The translations under genes were made by a program, and so were the position numbers. 64,000 bases of DNA from Thalassobacterium maritimum (GTDB lineage: Bacteria > Verrucomicrobiota > Verrucomicrobiia > Opitutales > Coraliomargaritaceae): the NCBI RefSeq assembly GCF_031127805.1, contig NZ_JARXHW010000015.1, positions 1 through 64,000 on the forward strand, given 5' to 3'. The notes below the pieces were generated by a model. It searched no databases. It was not told the origin of the DNA and saw nothing but the letters and a program-made list of their open reading frames with translations. The stretch's first letter is position 1. Every line of letters starts with the position of its first letter. Positions 53,330-62,398 of this stretch are shown piece after piece.

Positions 53330-55159
53330 ATGAAATTGAAACATACCCTCCGTGCTTCATTGCTCTTACTCGCCTGCGCTTGGCCCGTGTGCTCGCAGGC
53401 CGCAGATAAGCCCAATGTCATTATCGTCATTACCGATGATCAAGGTTATGGCGATTTGGGCTTTACCGGCAACCCGGCCGTCAAGACGCCGCACATCGAC
53501 CAGCTGCGTAGTGAGGGCACACTGCTGAACGATTTTCACGTCGACCCAACCTGTGCGCCGACGCGTTCTGCTTTGATGACGGGGCGCTATTCCGCGCGGG
53601 TCGGGGTCTGGCACACGGTGCAGGGGCGCAACATGCTGCGCCGCCGCGAAGTGACGATGGCCGACATCTTTGCCGACAACGGCTATGCGACCGGGCTCTT
53701 TGGCAAATGGCACCTCGGCGATGTCTATCCCTACCGTCCGGAAGATCGCGGCTTTCAGCAGGCGGTTTACCACCAAGCAGGTGGCGTGGGGCAGGCGCCT
53801 GATTACTGGGGCAACGATTACTTCGACGATACCTATATCGTGAATGGAAAACCGCAGCGCTTCGAAGGCTTTTGCACCGATGTGTGGTTTGGGGAAGGGA
53901 TGAAGTTTATCCAAGCCAACAAAGATAAGCCCTTCTTCGCCTATATTTCGACCAACGCCCCCCATAAGCCTTTGTATGCGCCACTTGAATACAGCGAGCC
54001 CTACGAGGGCGATCCCCGTGTGCCGCATCCGGAACTCTATGGGATGATTACCAACATCGACGACAACGTCGCCAAGCTGATGCAAATGCTCGAAGACGAA
54101 GGCTTGGCTGAAAACACGATTCTCGTATTTATGACCGATAATGGCACCGCCGCCGGTCTGGATGGTGGTCGCGGCTACGACGGCGGGATGCGCGGTGAGA
54201 AAAACTCGGAATACGACGGCGGACACCGCGTGCCTTTCATTCTACGTTGGCCAGCCGGGGGGATCGAGGCGGGCAAGTCAGTCGAGCGGCTGACCGCACA
54301 CTTTGACATCTTGCCGACCTTTATCGATCTGATCGGTTTGGACGCGCCCGCCATCGACTTCGACGGCACCAGCTTGCGCGAGCTGCTCTATGGCGATGAT
54401 TCGGACTGGCCGGAGCGTGCGCTGGTCGTGGAATCACAGCGGGTGGTTGACCCGATTAAATGGCGCAAGAGCGCGGTGATGACCGACGAGTGGCGCCTGG
54501 TCAATGGCACCGAGTTGTATCAGATCGAAGCCGACCCGAAGCAGCAGAACGATGTATCCGCTGACTATCCCGAAGTTTTTAAGCGCATGCGGGCGGAATA
54601 CGATCACTTTTGGGACGACGTTTCCCGCGAGCACGATTTGACCAGCTATATGGTGATCGGCGCCGACGAAGCCCCCATCGTTACGCTCTCTTCGCACGAC
54701 TGGCTGCTCGATCAATTGCCGCCCTGGAATCAAACACACATCATCCGTGGTGACGTGGCCGTGGAGTCCTTTTGGGCGATTGAGGTGGAGCAAACAGGCG
54801 AATATGAGATTTCGCTGCGCCGTTGGCCGGTCGAAGCCGACAAGGGCATCAATGACGGCAGCTACGGTAAAGCCTACAACTATCAAAAAGCCCGGTTACG
54901 CATCGGAGATATTGATGTGACGAAAGACATACCCGCCGGCGCGAAGGAAGTGAGCTTTAAGGTTCATTTGGAGCAGGGCGTCACAAAACTGGCTCCCGTA
55001 TTCATCGGCCCGGATATGTCGGCGACACCGTATTATGCCTATGTGACGCACCAGCCCAAGCCAGGCTGGCAGACTCCGGCCGGCATGGGCATCCCCGTCT
55101 ATGATCCGTCTTACGGTCGAGTGCCGCCGCAAAATTTGATTCGAGATATCCAGCCCTAG
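53330..55159 (+). CDS. Secreted sulfatase with C-terminal extension
   Basis: 609-residue exported sulfatase of the S1 family. After a signal peptide (cleavage near CSQAA/DKP) come the metal-binding ITDDQGYGDLG, the formylglycine motif CAPTR (Cys75), GKWHLGD, NAPHKPLYAP and FMTDNGTAAGLDGGRG. Residues about 445-609 form an additional beta-rich C-terminal domain with VAVESFWAIEVEQTGEYEISLRRWP, seen in marine S1 sulfatases. It would remove sulfate from fucan or fucose residues before or after the GH29/GH141 enzymes act. A maturase (anSME or FGE) gene is not in the window. Confidence 0.95.
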   Translation: MKLKHTLRASLLLLACAWPVCSQAADKPNVIIVITDDQGYGDLGFTGNPAVKTPHIDQLRSEGTLLNDFHVDPTCAPTRSALMTGRYSARVGVWHTVQGRNMLRRREVTMADIFADNGYATGLFGKWHLGDVYPYRPEDRGFQQAVYHQAGGVGQAPDYWGNDYFDDTYIVNGKPQRFEGFCTDVWFGEGMKFIQANKDKPFFAYISTNAPHKPLYAPLEYSEPYEGDPRVPHPELYGMITNIDDNVAKLMQMLEDEGLAENTILVFMTDNGTAAGLDGGRGYDGGMRGEKNSEYDGGHRVPFILRWPAGGIEAGKSVERLTAHFDILPTFIDLIGLDAPAIDFDGTSLRELLYGDDSDWPERALVVESQRVVDPIKWRKSAVMTDEWRLVNGTELYQIEADPKQQNDVSADYPEVFKRMRAEYDHFWDDVSREHDLTSYMVIGADEAPIVTLSSHDWLLDQLPPWNQTHIIRGDVAVESFWAIEVEQTGEYEISLRRWPVEADKGINDGSYGKAYNYQKARLRIGDIDVTKDIPAGAKEVSFKVHLEQGVTKLAPVFIGPDMSATPYYAYVTHQPKPGWQTPAGMGIPVYDPSYGRVPPQNLIRDIQP

Positions 55160-55276
55160 AGCAGTTCCAGAGAGGGGCGTTCTGCCTATAATTTCGAAAA
55201 AATTTACTCAGGCTGTTTCGGGGAAACTCACGCATACACGTTATTGAGCTTTTGTTCGGCTGTTTGTAGACTGCGC

Positions 55277-55301
55277 ACACTATTTCTTTTATAAATAGTG
55301 T
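55277..55301. promoter_or_regulatory. 9-bp inverted repeat before the Verru_Chthon A gene
   Basis: ACACTATTT / AAATAGTGT (55277-55285 with 55293-55301) with a 7-base loop, 32 bp before the GTG and 65 bp before the ATG candidate start of the next gene. The word ACGCATACACGT is at 55230-55241. The geometry fits a dimeric repressor operator or a weak hairpin. Confidence 0.45.
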
Positions 55302-55366
55302 TCTAAAACTCTTATTTTACCCCAGTCTATAAAGTGATTAATACTAATCATCGTAATTTGTCCCCC

Positions 55367-58300
55367 ATGTTTCAAAAGCGCCCTTCTCGAGTGGCGATGC
55401 CGATGCATGGGTTCGCATTAGTGATCGCATTGGGCCTAATGTCGTTCGTGGTTTTGTTGCTGCTGTCCATTTCAGCTTTGCTGCGTATTGAAGTGGCGGG
55501 TGCGGACAAGTCGCTACAGCGTATGAAGGCCGAACAAGTTGCCTTGCTCTCCTTAAATTTGGCTGTTGGCAAATTGCAGGGAACGGCTGGTGCCGACACC
55601 AGAGTGACTGCTCCGGCAAATACACTCTCGGGGAACCCGGATACCACGCCTCAATTGACAGGTGTTTGGCGTTCGTGGGAGGGATTAGACCATGATAAAT
55701 CGGATGCTGGGAAGCCACTCGCGCCTAATTACTCGATCAAAAGCGAGGACTATAGCGAGGATAATCCCGAGCAAGGCCGTTTTCTTGGCTGGCTCGTTTC
55801 TGGAAGTGAGGGAGGCAACTCGGCTGATGTGCCACCCACATTGAGTGAGTCTGCAGTCACCGTGCCTCTACTAGGAAAAGGTACTGTGGGGCAGGATGCT
55901 TCCGAGGCCGACTATGCCATCGAGAATGAAGTGCATTTGGTGCCTACAAATATTGAAGATGAGGGGGCGCAGGGTGCTGCGTATGCGTGGTGGATTCAGG
56001 GGCTCAACACCAAAGCTTTAATTAAGCAGGCTGAGCCGCTGCCTGATGCGGATGAATTAGAGCTATGGGCGAATCGTCAAAATTCCAATGCTCACTACGA
56101 TTCGGAGGTATTTGGCATTCCGGATAGTGATGAACTAAATCGTGTCGTTACATTTTCCTCATTCAAGCTACTCGATGCATCCGGCTCGACCGATGTGGGC
56201 GAAATTGCGCAGCAAAATTATCATTCACTGACGCATTATTCCAGAGGCTTGCTGACCAATGCCGCGACGGGAGGTTGGAAGCGCGACCTCTCGCTTTTCG
56301 GTGAAAAATGGCAGACTTTAGACCATAATTTCATCAATTCTAATCCCGACTATCGGGTGCCTTGGGGCACGCCTGTCTCTGGTTCGGGAGAGGGCGCAGG
56401 GGAAGACGAGAGTATTTTTTCAACCTTCAATCTGGCCCCCGGAGAGAGCAATGAGGCGGCCCTAAAATGGGATGTTTCTGGCAACAGTGCTTTAATTTAC
56501 GGTTGGGGGACGGATCAACAAGTATCGATGACTTGGAACAGTCTTGCTGACTTTGCATCGCTGTACAAAAACCTTCAACAGGATGCGAATGGGAATCCTT
56601 ATTATAATTTCTACAATTCATTAAATACCAGTTCTCGCGCGACGGGCGAAAGATTTTCTATTATTGAGCCTATGATCGTGCGCTGGCAAACGATACTTAG
56701 TTTGGCATCTCAGGCCGTTACAGAAGAGGACGAGACTACCTATGTTCCGCTGGTGGGAGTTAGTCCCAGTGTGACTTACTACAATCCTTATAATGTGACG
56801 ATCGATTCCACAGGCTATTATGAGGATACTTTACAGATCGATAAGGGGGAATTTCCGATTAAGCTAACTTTCGAAATCGATGAGAAAACGATAGTGCCAT
56901 GGCGGCTGCCCTTACTCATGGGAATGAATACCGTTAAGAATAATCAGAATCGATGGAATGTGAGACCCATGATCTCCAGCCTCGCTGATCAGAAATGGAA
57001 ACCGGGGGAGTCGAGGATTCTTGGTCGACCTAATATCAGTGGTGTGGTCAGCGGTACGAGTAACGTTAATATTCGTTCGGGTATGTCGGATGTGCCGTAT
57101 TTTACCAAGCTGCGCAACAGTCTGCAAGATAAGACACAGATGCCTGAGAATGGGTATGAGGGGACGGGGACCTATGAAGTTAAGTGGGAGCGTTATGCGC
57201 ACTCTGGAAGTGCACCAGGTTGGCTGCGAACTGACAAATCGAGAGTTTCGACGACTAGAAGCCTGCCTTTTCACGTGTCTGCCGACGCAGACGAAATTAA
57301 TGAAAAATCACCTATTAATCTGACTGCGGATGAGAGAGCTGTCAGTGTCACTTTGAATTCTGTCAACTATGATGAAGAGAAGTTTGAACCTTTTTTGTCG
57401 ATGGCCCTGACGAAGCGGAACTTGTTTGATACTTATGCGGCGAGTAAAGGGTACGTGAACAATAAATTAATTTTATCCCCTGTCATATTGACCTCTGGCG
57501 AGGGGATTGAGAAGTCCTCTTATGAATGGAAAATTGATCGTTTGAATGGGCAGGTCGATCCGAACATTTTAAATTATAATGATGATCTGAGTGCGGGAAC
57601 TGATGTCAGTGCTTTTGTCGGCACCTCTTTCGCATCGGAAAGTGGACTTGCCCGCTGGGTGACGGCGGAGTTGCCGATACAACCCTTACTCTCAATTTGC
57701 GAATTACAGCATTTCGATCCGGCATATATTAGCCCTGATGTCCCCCGGGTGGCCAATGCCTTGGGCAATAGCCATGCGACTCCTTTCATTCAGAAGAATG
57801 AAATTCAGATAGCTGGCCAGGATGGCTACGATCATAGCTATGTCTTTAACCATATCATGTTTGATGATTGGTTCGTATCTTCCATCTCACCTGAATTGGA
57901 ACCGTTTTCGGCCAATATCGTTGCGGGGCGTGAAATTGACGCGGTGTTGAAAGACTTTCTGACGGGGGAGGGAGAATTGAAGAATACAGCTTATGTGCCC
58001 GCATTCTTATTAACCGAAGAGGCCGCGGAAGAATATGTCGAAGGTACTTATAAAAATTCAGCCAATTCATGGGCCAGTGTCGCAGCGGATCTGGAAGTGA
58101 AAGGGATGTTCAATGTCAACTCGACCTCCGTGGATGCCTGGAAAGCGTTACTACGTAATGTTAAAGACGGGCGGGTGCCGCACCAAACAGTTGATACTGA
58201 AAACCTCGGAAGTTGGGAAATGGATTTGGGCCCTGAATACGCCGATGCCCCTGTGTCGCGGACCAGCGTGACGGGCGATGAGTTCTCCTCTGGTAACGAT

Positions 58301-58963
58301 GCACAGTTGCTGGCACAGCCCTTGGAGTGGACGGATACACAGTTGGATGCCTTGGCGGAGGAGATTGTGAAGCAAGTGAAGTTGAGAGGTCCATTTTTAT
58401 CCTTGTCAGAATTTATCAACCGTCAGCTCTCGAACGATGATGACTTGGCGCTGGCCGGCGCTGTGGAATCGGCTTTGATGGCCTTGGCGGACTATGGAGT
58501 GGGCGACAGTAAAAATCCCTACAGTGAAATTCTTTCAGTATTCCCAGTGGATGAGATGGAGTCGTACATCGATCAAGATGGAGTGGAAGTGCAATATCCC
58601 AAATATCTAGCTCGTCAGTTCTCGGATCATGAGAGTTATTACGAATTCCCTAAAGCGGCGGAAGGGCATGTGGCCTATGGCACGCCTGGTTGGACGCGCC
58701 AAGCCGATATTTTGCGGCCCATCGCACCGGTTTTGAGCGTGCGTGACGATAGCTTTACGGTGCGCAGTTATGGAGCCACCAAGGATCTGCGCGGCAATAT
58801 TGTTGCCGAAGCTTGGTGCGAAGCTATTGTTAAAAGAACGGCGGAGTATGTGGACCCCAGCAATGAGAAGGATGATTTTGTAGACTTGAGCGATGTGAAT
58901 GAGGCCTTTGGGCGCAAATTTGAGATTGTTGCATTTCGTTGGTTAACCGAAGATGAGCTCTAG
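55367..58963 (+). CDS. Verru_Chthon cassette protein A
   Basis: 1198 residues from ATG 55367 (GTG 55334 is an alternative). The N-terminus is pilin/PilX-like: MHGFALVIALGLMSFVVLLLLSISALLRIEV with an export helix, followed by a long helix (KSLQRMKAEQVALLSLNLAVGKLQGTAG) that is typical of the Verru_Chthon cassette A family. The rest is a large globular envelope or surface part without catalytic motifs. Cassettes usually carry proteins A-D together, of which B-D are pseudopilins; here A stands alone, the only other pseudopilin in the window being at 42881. The next gene starts 18 bp downstream. The role is unknown, probably in a type II/IV-pilus-like assembly. Confidence 0.88.
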   Translation: MFQKRPSRVAMPMHGFALVIALGLMSFVVLLLLSISALLRIEVAGADKSLQRMKAEQVALLSLNLAVGKLQGTAGADTRVTAPANTLSGNPDTTPQLTGVWRSWEGLDHDKSDAGKPLAPNYSIKSEDYSEDNPEQGRFLGWLVSGSEGGNSADVPPTLSESAVTVPLLGKGTVGQDASEADYAIENEVHLVPTNIEDEGAQGAAYAWWIQGLNTKALIKQAEPLPDADELELWANRQNSNAHYDSEVFGIPDSDELNRVVTFSSFKLLDASGSTDVGEIAQQNYHSLTHYSRGLLTNAATGGWKRDLSLFGEKWQTLDHNFINSNPDYRVPWGTPVSGSGEGAGEDESIFSTFNLAPGESNEAALKWDVSGNSALIYGWGTDQQVSMTWNSLADFASLYKNLQQDANGNPYYNFYNSLNTSSRATGERFSIIEPMIVRWQTILSLASQAVTEEDETTYVPLVGVSPSVTYYNPYNVTIDSTGYYEDTLQIDKGEFPIKLTFEIDEKTIVPWRLPLLMGMNTVKNNQNRWNVRPMISSLADQKWKPGESRILGRPNISGVVSGTSNVNIRSGMSDVPYFTKLRNSLQDKTQMPENGYEGTGTYEVKWERYAHSGSAPGWLRTDKSRVSTTRSLPFHVSADADEINEKSPINLTADERAVSVTLNSVNYDEEKFEPFLSMALTKRNLFDTYAASKGYVNNKLILSPVILTSGEGIEKSSYEWKIDRLNGQVDPNILNYNDDLSAGTDVSAFVGTSFASESGLARWVTAELPIQPLLSICELQHFDPAYISPDVPRVANALGNSHATPFIQKNEIQIAGQDGYDHSYVFNHIMFDDWFVSSISPELEPFSANIVAGREIDAVLKDFLTGEGELKNTAYVPAFLLTEEAAEEYVEGTYKNSANSWASVAADLEVKGMFNVNSTSVDAWKALLRNVKDGRVPHQTVDTENLGSWEMDLGPEYADAPVSRTSVTGDEFSSGNDAQLLAQPLEWTDTQLDALAEEIVKQVKLRGPFLSLSEFINRQLSNDDDLALAGAVESALMALADYGVGDSKNPYSEILSVFPVDEMESYIDQDGVEVQYPKYLARQFSDHESYYEFPKAAEGHVAYGTPGWTRQADILRPIAPVLSVRDDSFTVRSYGATKDLRGNIVAEAWCEAIVKRTAEYVDPSNEKDDFVDLSDVNEAFGRKFEIVAFRWLTEDEL

Positions 58964-58981
58964 CGGAATATTAGATACATT

Positions 58982-59659
58982 ATGAAAACTTTGCTTAGTT
59001 TACTGTTTCTGTTGTGTGCGTGCTTACCCTTGCAAGGACGTGTAGGGCGGATTTTGTATTACAATAAACCTGCGAATGCACCGGATCGGGTTTACTTGTA
59101 TGTCGACGGTCAGTTTCACAGTGAGGTTGACTTGCCTAGCTTTCAGTTTGGTCAGGATATTGAATTTGAGCAAGGGCGCGGCGTCCTGAAACTCATCTTC
59201 TCTCCTCGATTATTGGAAGAAGGAGAGCCGCTTCCGGAAGGTTTGCCCTCTGTAAATGTTCGCAAGGGCTGGGAGAAGTTTTTAATCGTAGTCGTTGAGA
59301 GCCAGAAGAGCTCCTTACTACCGATTAAGCCCATCGTTATTAACGCGAATGAGAAGCATTTCGGTAATGGGGATTTTCTATTTATGAATTTGACCCCCAA
59401 TCTGCTAGGAGGGACCTTTGGTGAGGAACAGATCCGAGTGGCCCCGCGTAAAATGCATGTCGCTAAAATGGCGGCCTACCAAGGAGAGTTTCTTGATGTC
59501 AAGCTGGACTATGTCAGGCCTGACGGTCAAAAGAAACGGCGTTGGATGATTTATCAAGGCTGGCGAATTTTGCCGGACCGCAGAACCCTGGTCTTCTGCT
59601 ATGTGCCTGAGGGGCGTAAAACGATGAAGTACTTTGCGACGCAGGTGAAGAATATGTGA
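58982..59659 (+). CDS. Secreted protein of unknown function, tandem paralog 1
   Basis: 225 residues with a signal peptide (MKTLLSLLFLLCACLPLQG). The body is beta-rich: GRILYYNKPANAPDRVYLYVDGQFHSEVDLPS, GWEKFLIVVVES, NGDFLFMNLTPNLLGGTFGEEQIRVAP, RRWMIYQGWRILPDRRTLVFCYV. I cannot name the family. A clear paralog (59715-60389) follows after 55 bp, so the pair arose by tandem duplication. It is 18 bp after the Verru_Chthon A gene and likely co-transcribed, which suggests a function in the same envelope structure. Confidence 0.8.
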   Translation: MKTLLSLLFLLCACLPLQGRVGRILYYNKPANAPDRVYLYVDGQFHSEVDLPSFQFGQDIEFEQGRGVLKLIFSPRLLEEGEPLPEGLPSVNVRKGWEKFLIVVVESQKSSLLPIKPIVINANEKHFGNGDFLFMNLTPNLLGGTFGEEQIRVAPRKMHVAKMAAYQGEFLDVKLDYVRPDGQKKRRWMIYQGWRILPDRRTLVFCYVPEGRKTMKYFATQVKNM

Positions 59660-59714
59660 ATGAAGAATCGGGCATTGGGGCAGGTTTTTTGCCGGCTCTG
59701 GAGCGATTGATATT

Positions 59715-60389
59715 ATGAGAACTTTAATTTATTGGTCATTATTTTTATGTGTATCTTTGTCGTCGCAAGCGACAGTCGCTCGAATACTGTATTACAATCC
59801 ACAAGAGACGGCACCTTCGACCATCTATATGTATGTCGAGAATCAATTGCTGGGAGAGGTGAATGCGGCGCTGGATTTTGGTGACGACGTAAACTTGGAT
59901 ACCAGCGGTGAAACGATCGAAGTGGTTTTCTCGCCGACGCAGATTGTTGAGGGAGCCAAACTCGCAAGTGGCTTGCCCACGGTTACTGTGCAGCAGGATT
60001 GGGAAAAATGCCTGATCGTCGTTGTTGAAGCGGCTGGGAATGAGCGCTTGCCGGTGGAGGCTTATGCGGTGAATGCAGACGCGCATTTCTTTGGACAGAG
60101 TGATTTTCTCTTTATTAATGGCAGTCCAAATCGTCTGCTGGGCACCTTTGGTGAGAAGCAAATTGAAGTGAACTCTCAGGATTTAAATGTCGTTCAGATG
60201 GCGGCGCATCGTGGTGAGTTTTTAGATGTTAAAATCGATTATATTCGACCAGACGAGGATGGTAAGCGGCGTTGGATGATTCAGCAAGGTTGGCGGGTGA
60301 TGGCAGATAGAAGAACAGTGGTGCTCTCTTATCAACCTGCGGGACGTACTAATATGAAATATTTCGCTGTGCAGCTTAAGGACTTTTAG
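59715..60389 (+). CDS. Secreted protein of unknown function, tandem paralog 2
   Basis: 224 residues with signal peptide (IYWSLFLCVSLSSQA). Collinear with the preceding protein: ARILYYNPQETAPSTIYMYVENQLLGEVN, DWEKCLIVVVEA, SDFLFINGSPNRLLGTFGEKQIEVNSQ, KRRWMIQQGWRVMADRRTVVLSYQPAGR. By eye about half of the positions agree. The two may form a heteromer or bind different ligands. No function can be given. Confidence 0.8.
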   Translation: MRTLIYWSLFLCVSLSSQATVARILYYNPQETAPSTIYMYVENQLLGEVNAALDFGDDVNLDTSGETIEVVFSPTQIVEGAKLASGLPTVTVQQDWEKCLIVVVEAAGNERLPVEAYAVNADAHFFGQSDFLFINGSPNRLLGTFGEKQIEVNSQDLNVVQMAAHRGEFLDVKIDYIRPDEDGKRRWMIQQGWRVMADRRTVVLSYQPAGRTNMKYFAVQLKDF

Positions 60390-60450
60390 TCAGAGCTCTG
60401 TGCGGTTTAATGCATTGCCCCATCCAGCATCGTTCATTTATTCTGTGTCC

Positions 60451-62376
60451 ATGTTTCGATGTTTTTTGTGCCTCGCTTTATTGATGAGTGCTTGCGCTTC
60501 AGTGGTGTTCGCAGGCGGCCGTTCGATTGCTGAATTAGAAACGCGAAAGGCGGAGATTGAGCAGGAGCTAGAGTTGTTATCTCGACCCAGTTTACGCGGA
60601 GGGACCGGGGCGATTGGTTTTCACTCTTTCCCTTACTCGGAGTCGGAGAATGCCTTCTGGCTTAAGGTCGATTTAAAGGAAACGCATCGCATACACGAGG
60701 TGGTGCTGATCCCGGTGCTCTGGCGTGATATGGAAGAGGGTTTTCGTGAGGATGCCCTCCCTGATGAGTTGCAAGTCTATGCAGGGACCGAAGACGACCC
60801 CATAGGAGTGCTGGTGGCCGAATATCGGACTCCTGTTGGCAGGTCGCCTGGCATCACTCCGATTGTGTTGCCTGTCGAAGAGACGGAAGCCTCGTGGGTG
60901 CGGATTGAAGGCCCACGACTCTCTCGTCGCTTATTTGACAATCAATATGTTTTTCAGATGTCCGAAATAGCCGTTTTCAGCGGAGGGGTCAATGTGGCCT
61001 TGCGCAAGCCGGTCACCACTTCGCTCAAAACCGCGCGCGATCCGTCCGGAGCTTGGGATATTTCTTTTCTGGTCGATGGGATTACGCCCTACATCATGAA
61101 CTCTGCCCGCGGAAAGCAGAGCGTGGGCTATCTGGGTGATTTCGGCGCTACGCCCGAATTGTATCTAGACATGGAAGAGCCGCAGACGATTACGGAGATT
61201 CATCTGCATGCGGTGGAGCAGAGTAACACGGTGCCACAGGCTTTTATCGGGGATTTGGGGATTCCCCGAGAATTTAGGATAGAAGGTTCGGAGACACGGG
61301 ATTTTGAGAATCCGGTGGTCTTGCTGTATTGTCATTTTTCCGGCATTTCGCAGATGGGGCCGATCATGATGTGGCATATTCCTCCGACCCAGTGTCGCTA
61401 CGTGCGCATTGTAACGCTTGAGTCCGCTTCTTCCGAGTTGGCACATGGACGGGAGACGCGGATCGGTTTTTCTGAGGTGGAGTTGATCGCCGATGGCGTA
61501 AATGTCGCCGAGGGCAAAGAGGTCTGGACTGAACCAGTTATGCGCAGCCGGCGCAGTCCAGGAGCACTCACTGATGGGCATAATTATTACGGTCAAATTC
61601 TGCCCACCCGAGCTTGGCTGCAGGAATTGGCACTGCGTTTTGATCTGGAGACGGAGCTAGCTGCTTTGAGGCAGGAGTTAAGTCGAAAGTATTCACGCCA
61701 AGAACAATTACTCTTTTGGATGCGCTGGGGCTTAGTGGTGGCCTGTTTTGCGGTAGTCTTTATCGTATTTTACAGTCGTACTTTACGCATTCGGCATGAG
61801 GCGCGGGTGCGTGAGCGCATCGCTGCCAATCTGCATGATGAGCTCGGTGCTAATTTGCATGCAATCGGGATGTGGAGCGACATCGCCCAAGAATCTGTGG
61901 ATGCGCCGGATTCATTGCGGGAGAGCCTACAGCGAATTCGGGGATTGACGGAGCGCACGGGGGCTTCTGCACGCCTGTGTTCTAACATGCTTGAGGCCGA
62001 AGGTGTTTGTGAAGATCTGGTCGATGAGATGAAGCGCGAAGCTTCGCGCTTGCTGGCCGATATTCGTTATGAGCTCAAGTTTGAGGGAGAGGCTGCGATC
62101 AACCGCCTGTCGCGTCGTCAGAGGATTGATATCTTTTTATTTTTTAAGGAGTCGTTGACCAATATCATTCGGCACGGGCAGGCTACGGGCGCTCTTATCG
62201 TATTGTCGGTGGCTAAGCGCGATGTGACGTTGACCATAGCGGACGATGGCTGTGGACTGAGTGGTGGCTTACCCAATTCTTTACAACGACGTGCCAAGTT
62301 GATGCGTGCCAAAGCTGGTGTGGAGCATCCGGAGGAGGGGGGCACTCTAGTCTGGCTTAAGCTGAAGGCTCGCTAA
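60451..62376 (+). CDS. Sensor histidine kinase with discoidin-like periplasmic domains
   Basis: 641 residues from ATG 60451; GTG 60400 is possible but would place 17 residues ahead of the signal peptide MFRCFLCLALLMSACASVVFAG. Two discoidin (F5/8 type C)-like domains (about 48-178 and 188-348: SENAFWLKVDLKETHRIHEVVLIPV, VNVALRKPVTTSLKTARDPSGAWDISFLVDG, ELYLDMEEPQTITEIHLHAVEQ) suggest sensing of a polysaccharide. After a transmembrane helix (about 421-441) come HisKA_3 with His462 in RIAANLHDELGANLHAI and an HATPase with FKESLTNIIRHG and IADDGCGLSGG. The response regulator gene follows after 22 bp. Confidence 0.93.
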   Translation: MFRCFLCLALLMSACASVVFAGGRSIAELETRKAEIEQELELLSRPSLRGGTGAIGFHSFPYSESENAFWLKVDLKETHRIHEVVLIPVLWRDMEEGFREDALPDELQVYAGTEDDPIGVLVAEYRTPVGRSPGITPIVLPVEETEASWVRIEGPRLSRRLFDNQYVFQMSEIAVFSGGVNVALRKPVTTSLKTARDPSGAWDISFLVDGITPYIMNSARGKQSVGYLGDFGATPELYLDMEEPQTITEIHLHAVEQSNTVPQAFIGDLGIPREFRIEGSETRDFENPVVLLYCHFSGISQMGPIMMWHIPPTQCRYVRIVTLESASSELAHGRETRIGFSEVELIADGVNVAEGKEVWTEPVMRSRRSPGALTDGHNYYGQILPTRAWLQELALRFDLETELAALRQELSRKYSRQEQLLFWMRWGLVVACFAVVFIVFYSRTLRIRHEARVRERIAANLHDELGANLHAIGMWSDIAQESVDAPDSLRESLQRIRGLTERTGASARLCSNMLEAEGVCEDLVDEMKREASRLLADIRYELKFEGEAAINRLSRRQRIDIFLFFKESLTNIIRHGQATGALIVLSVAKRDVTLTIADDGCGLSGGLPNSLQRRAKLMRAKAGVEHPEEGGTLVWLKLKAR

Positions 62377-62398
62377 AAAATTACATCCAATAGATAAT

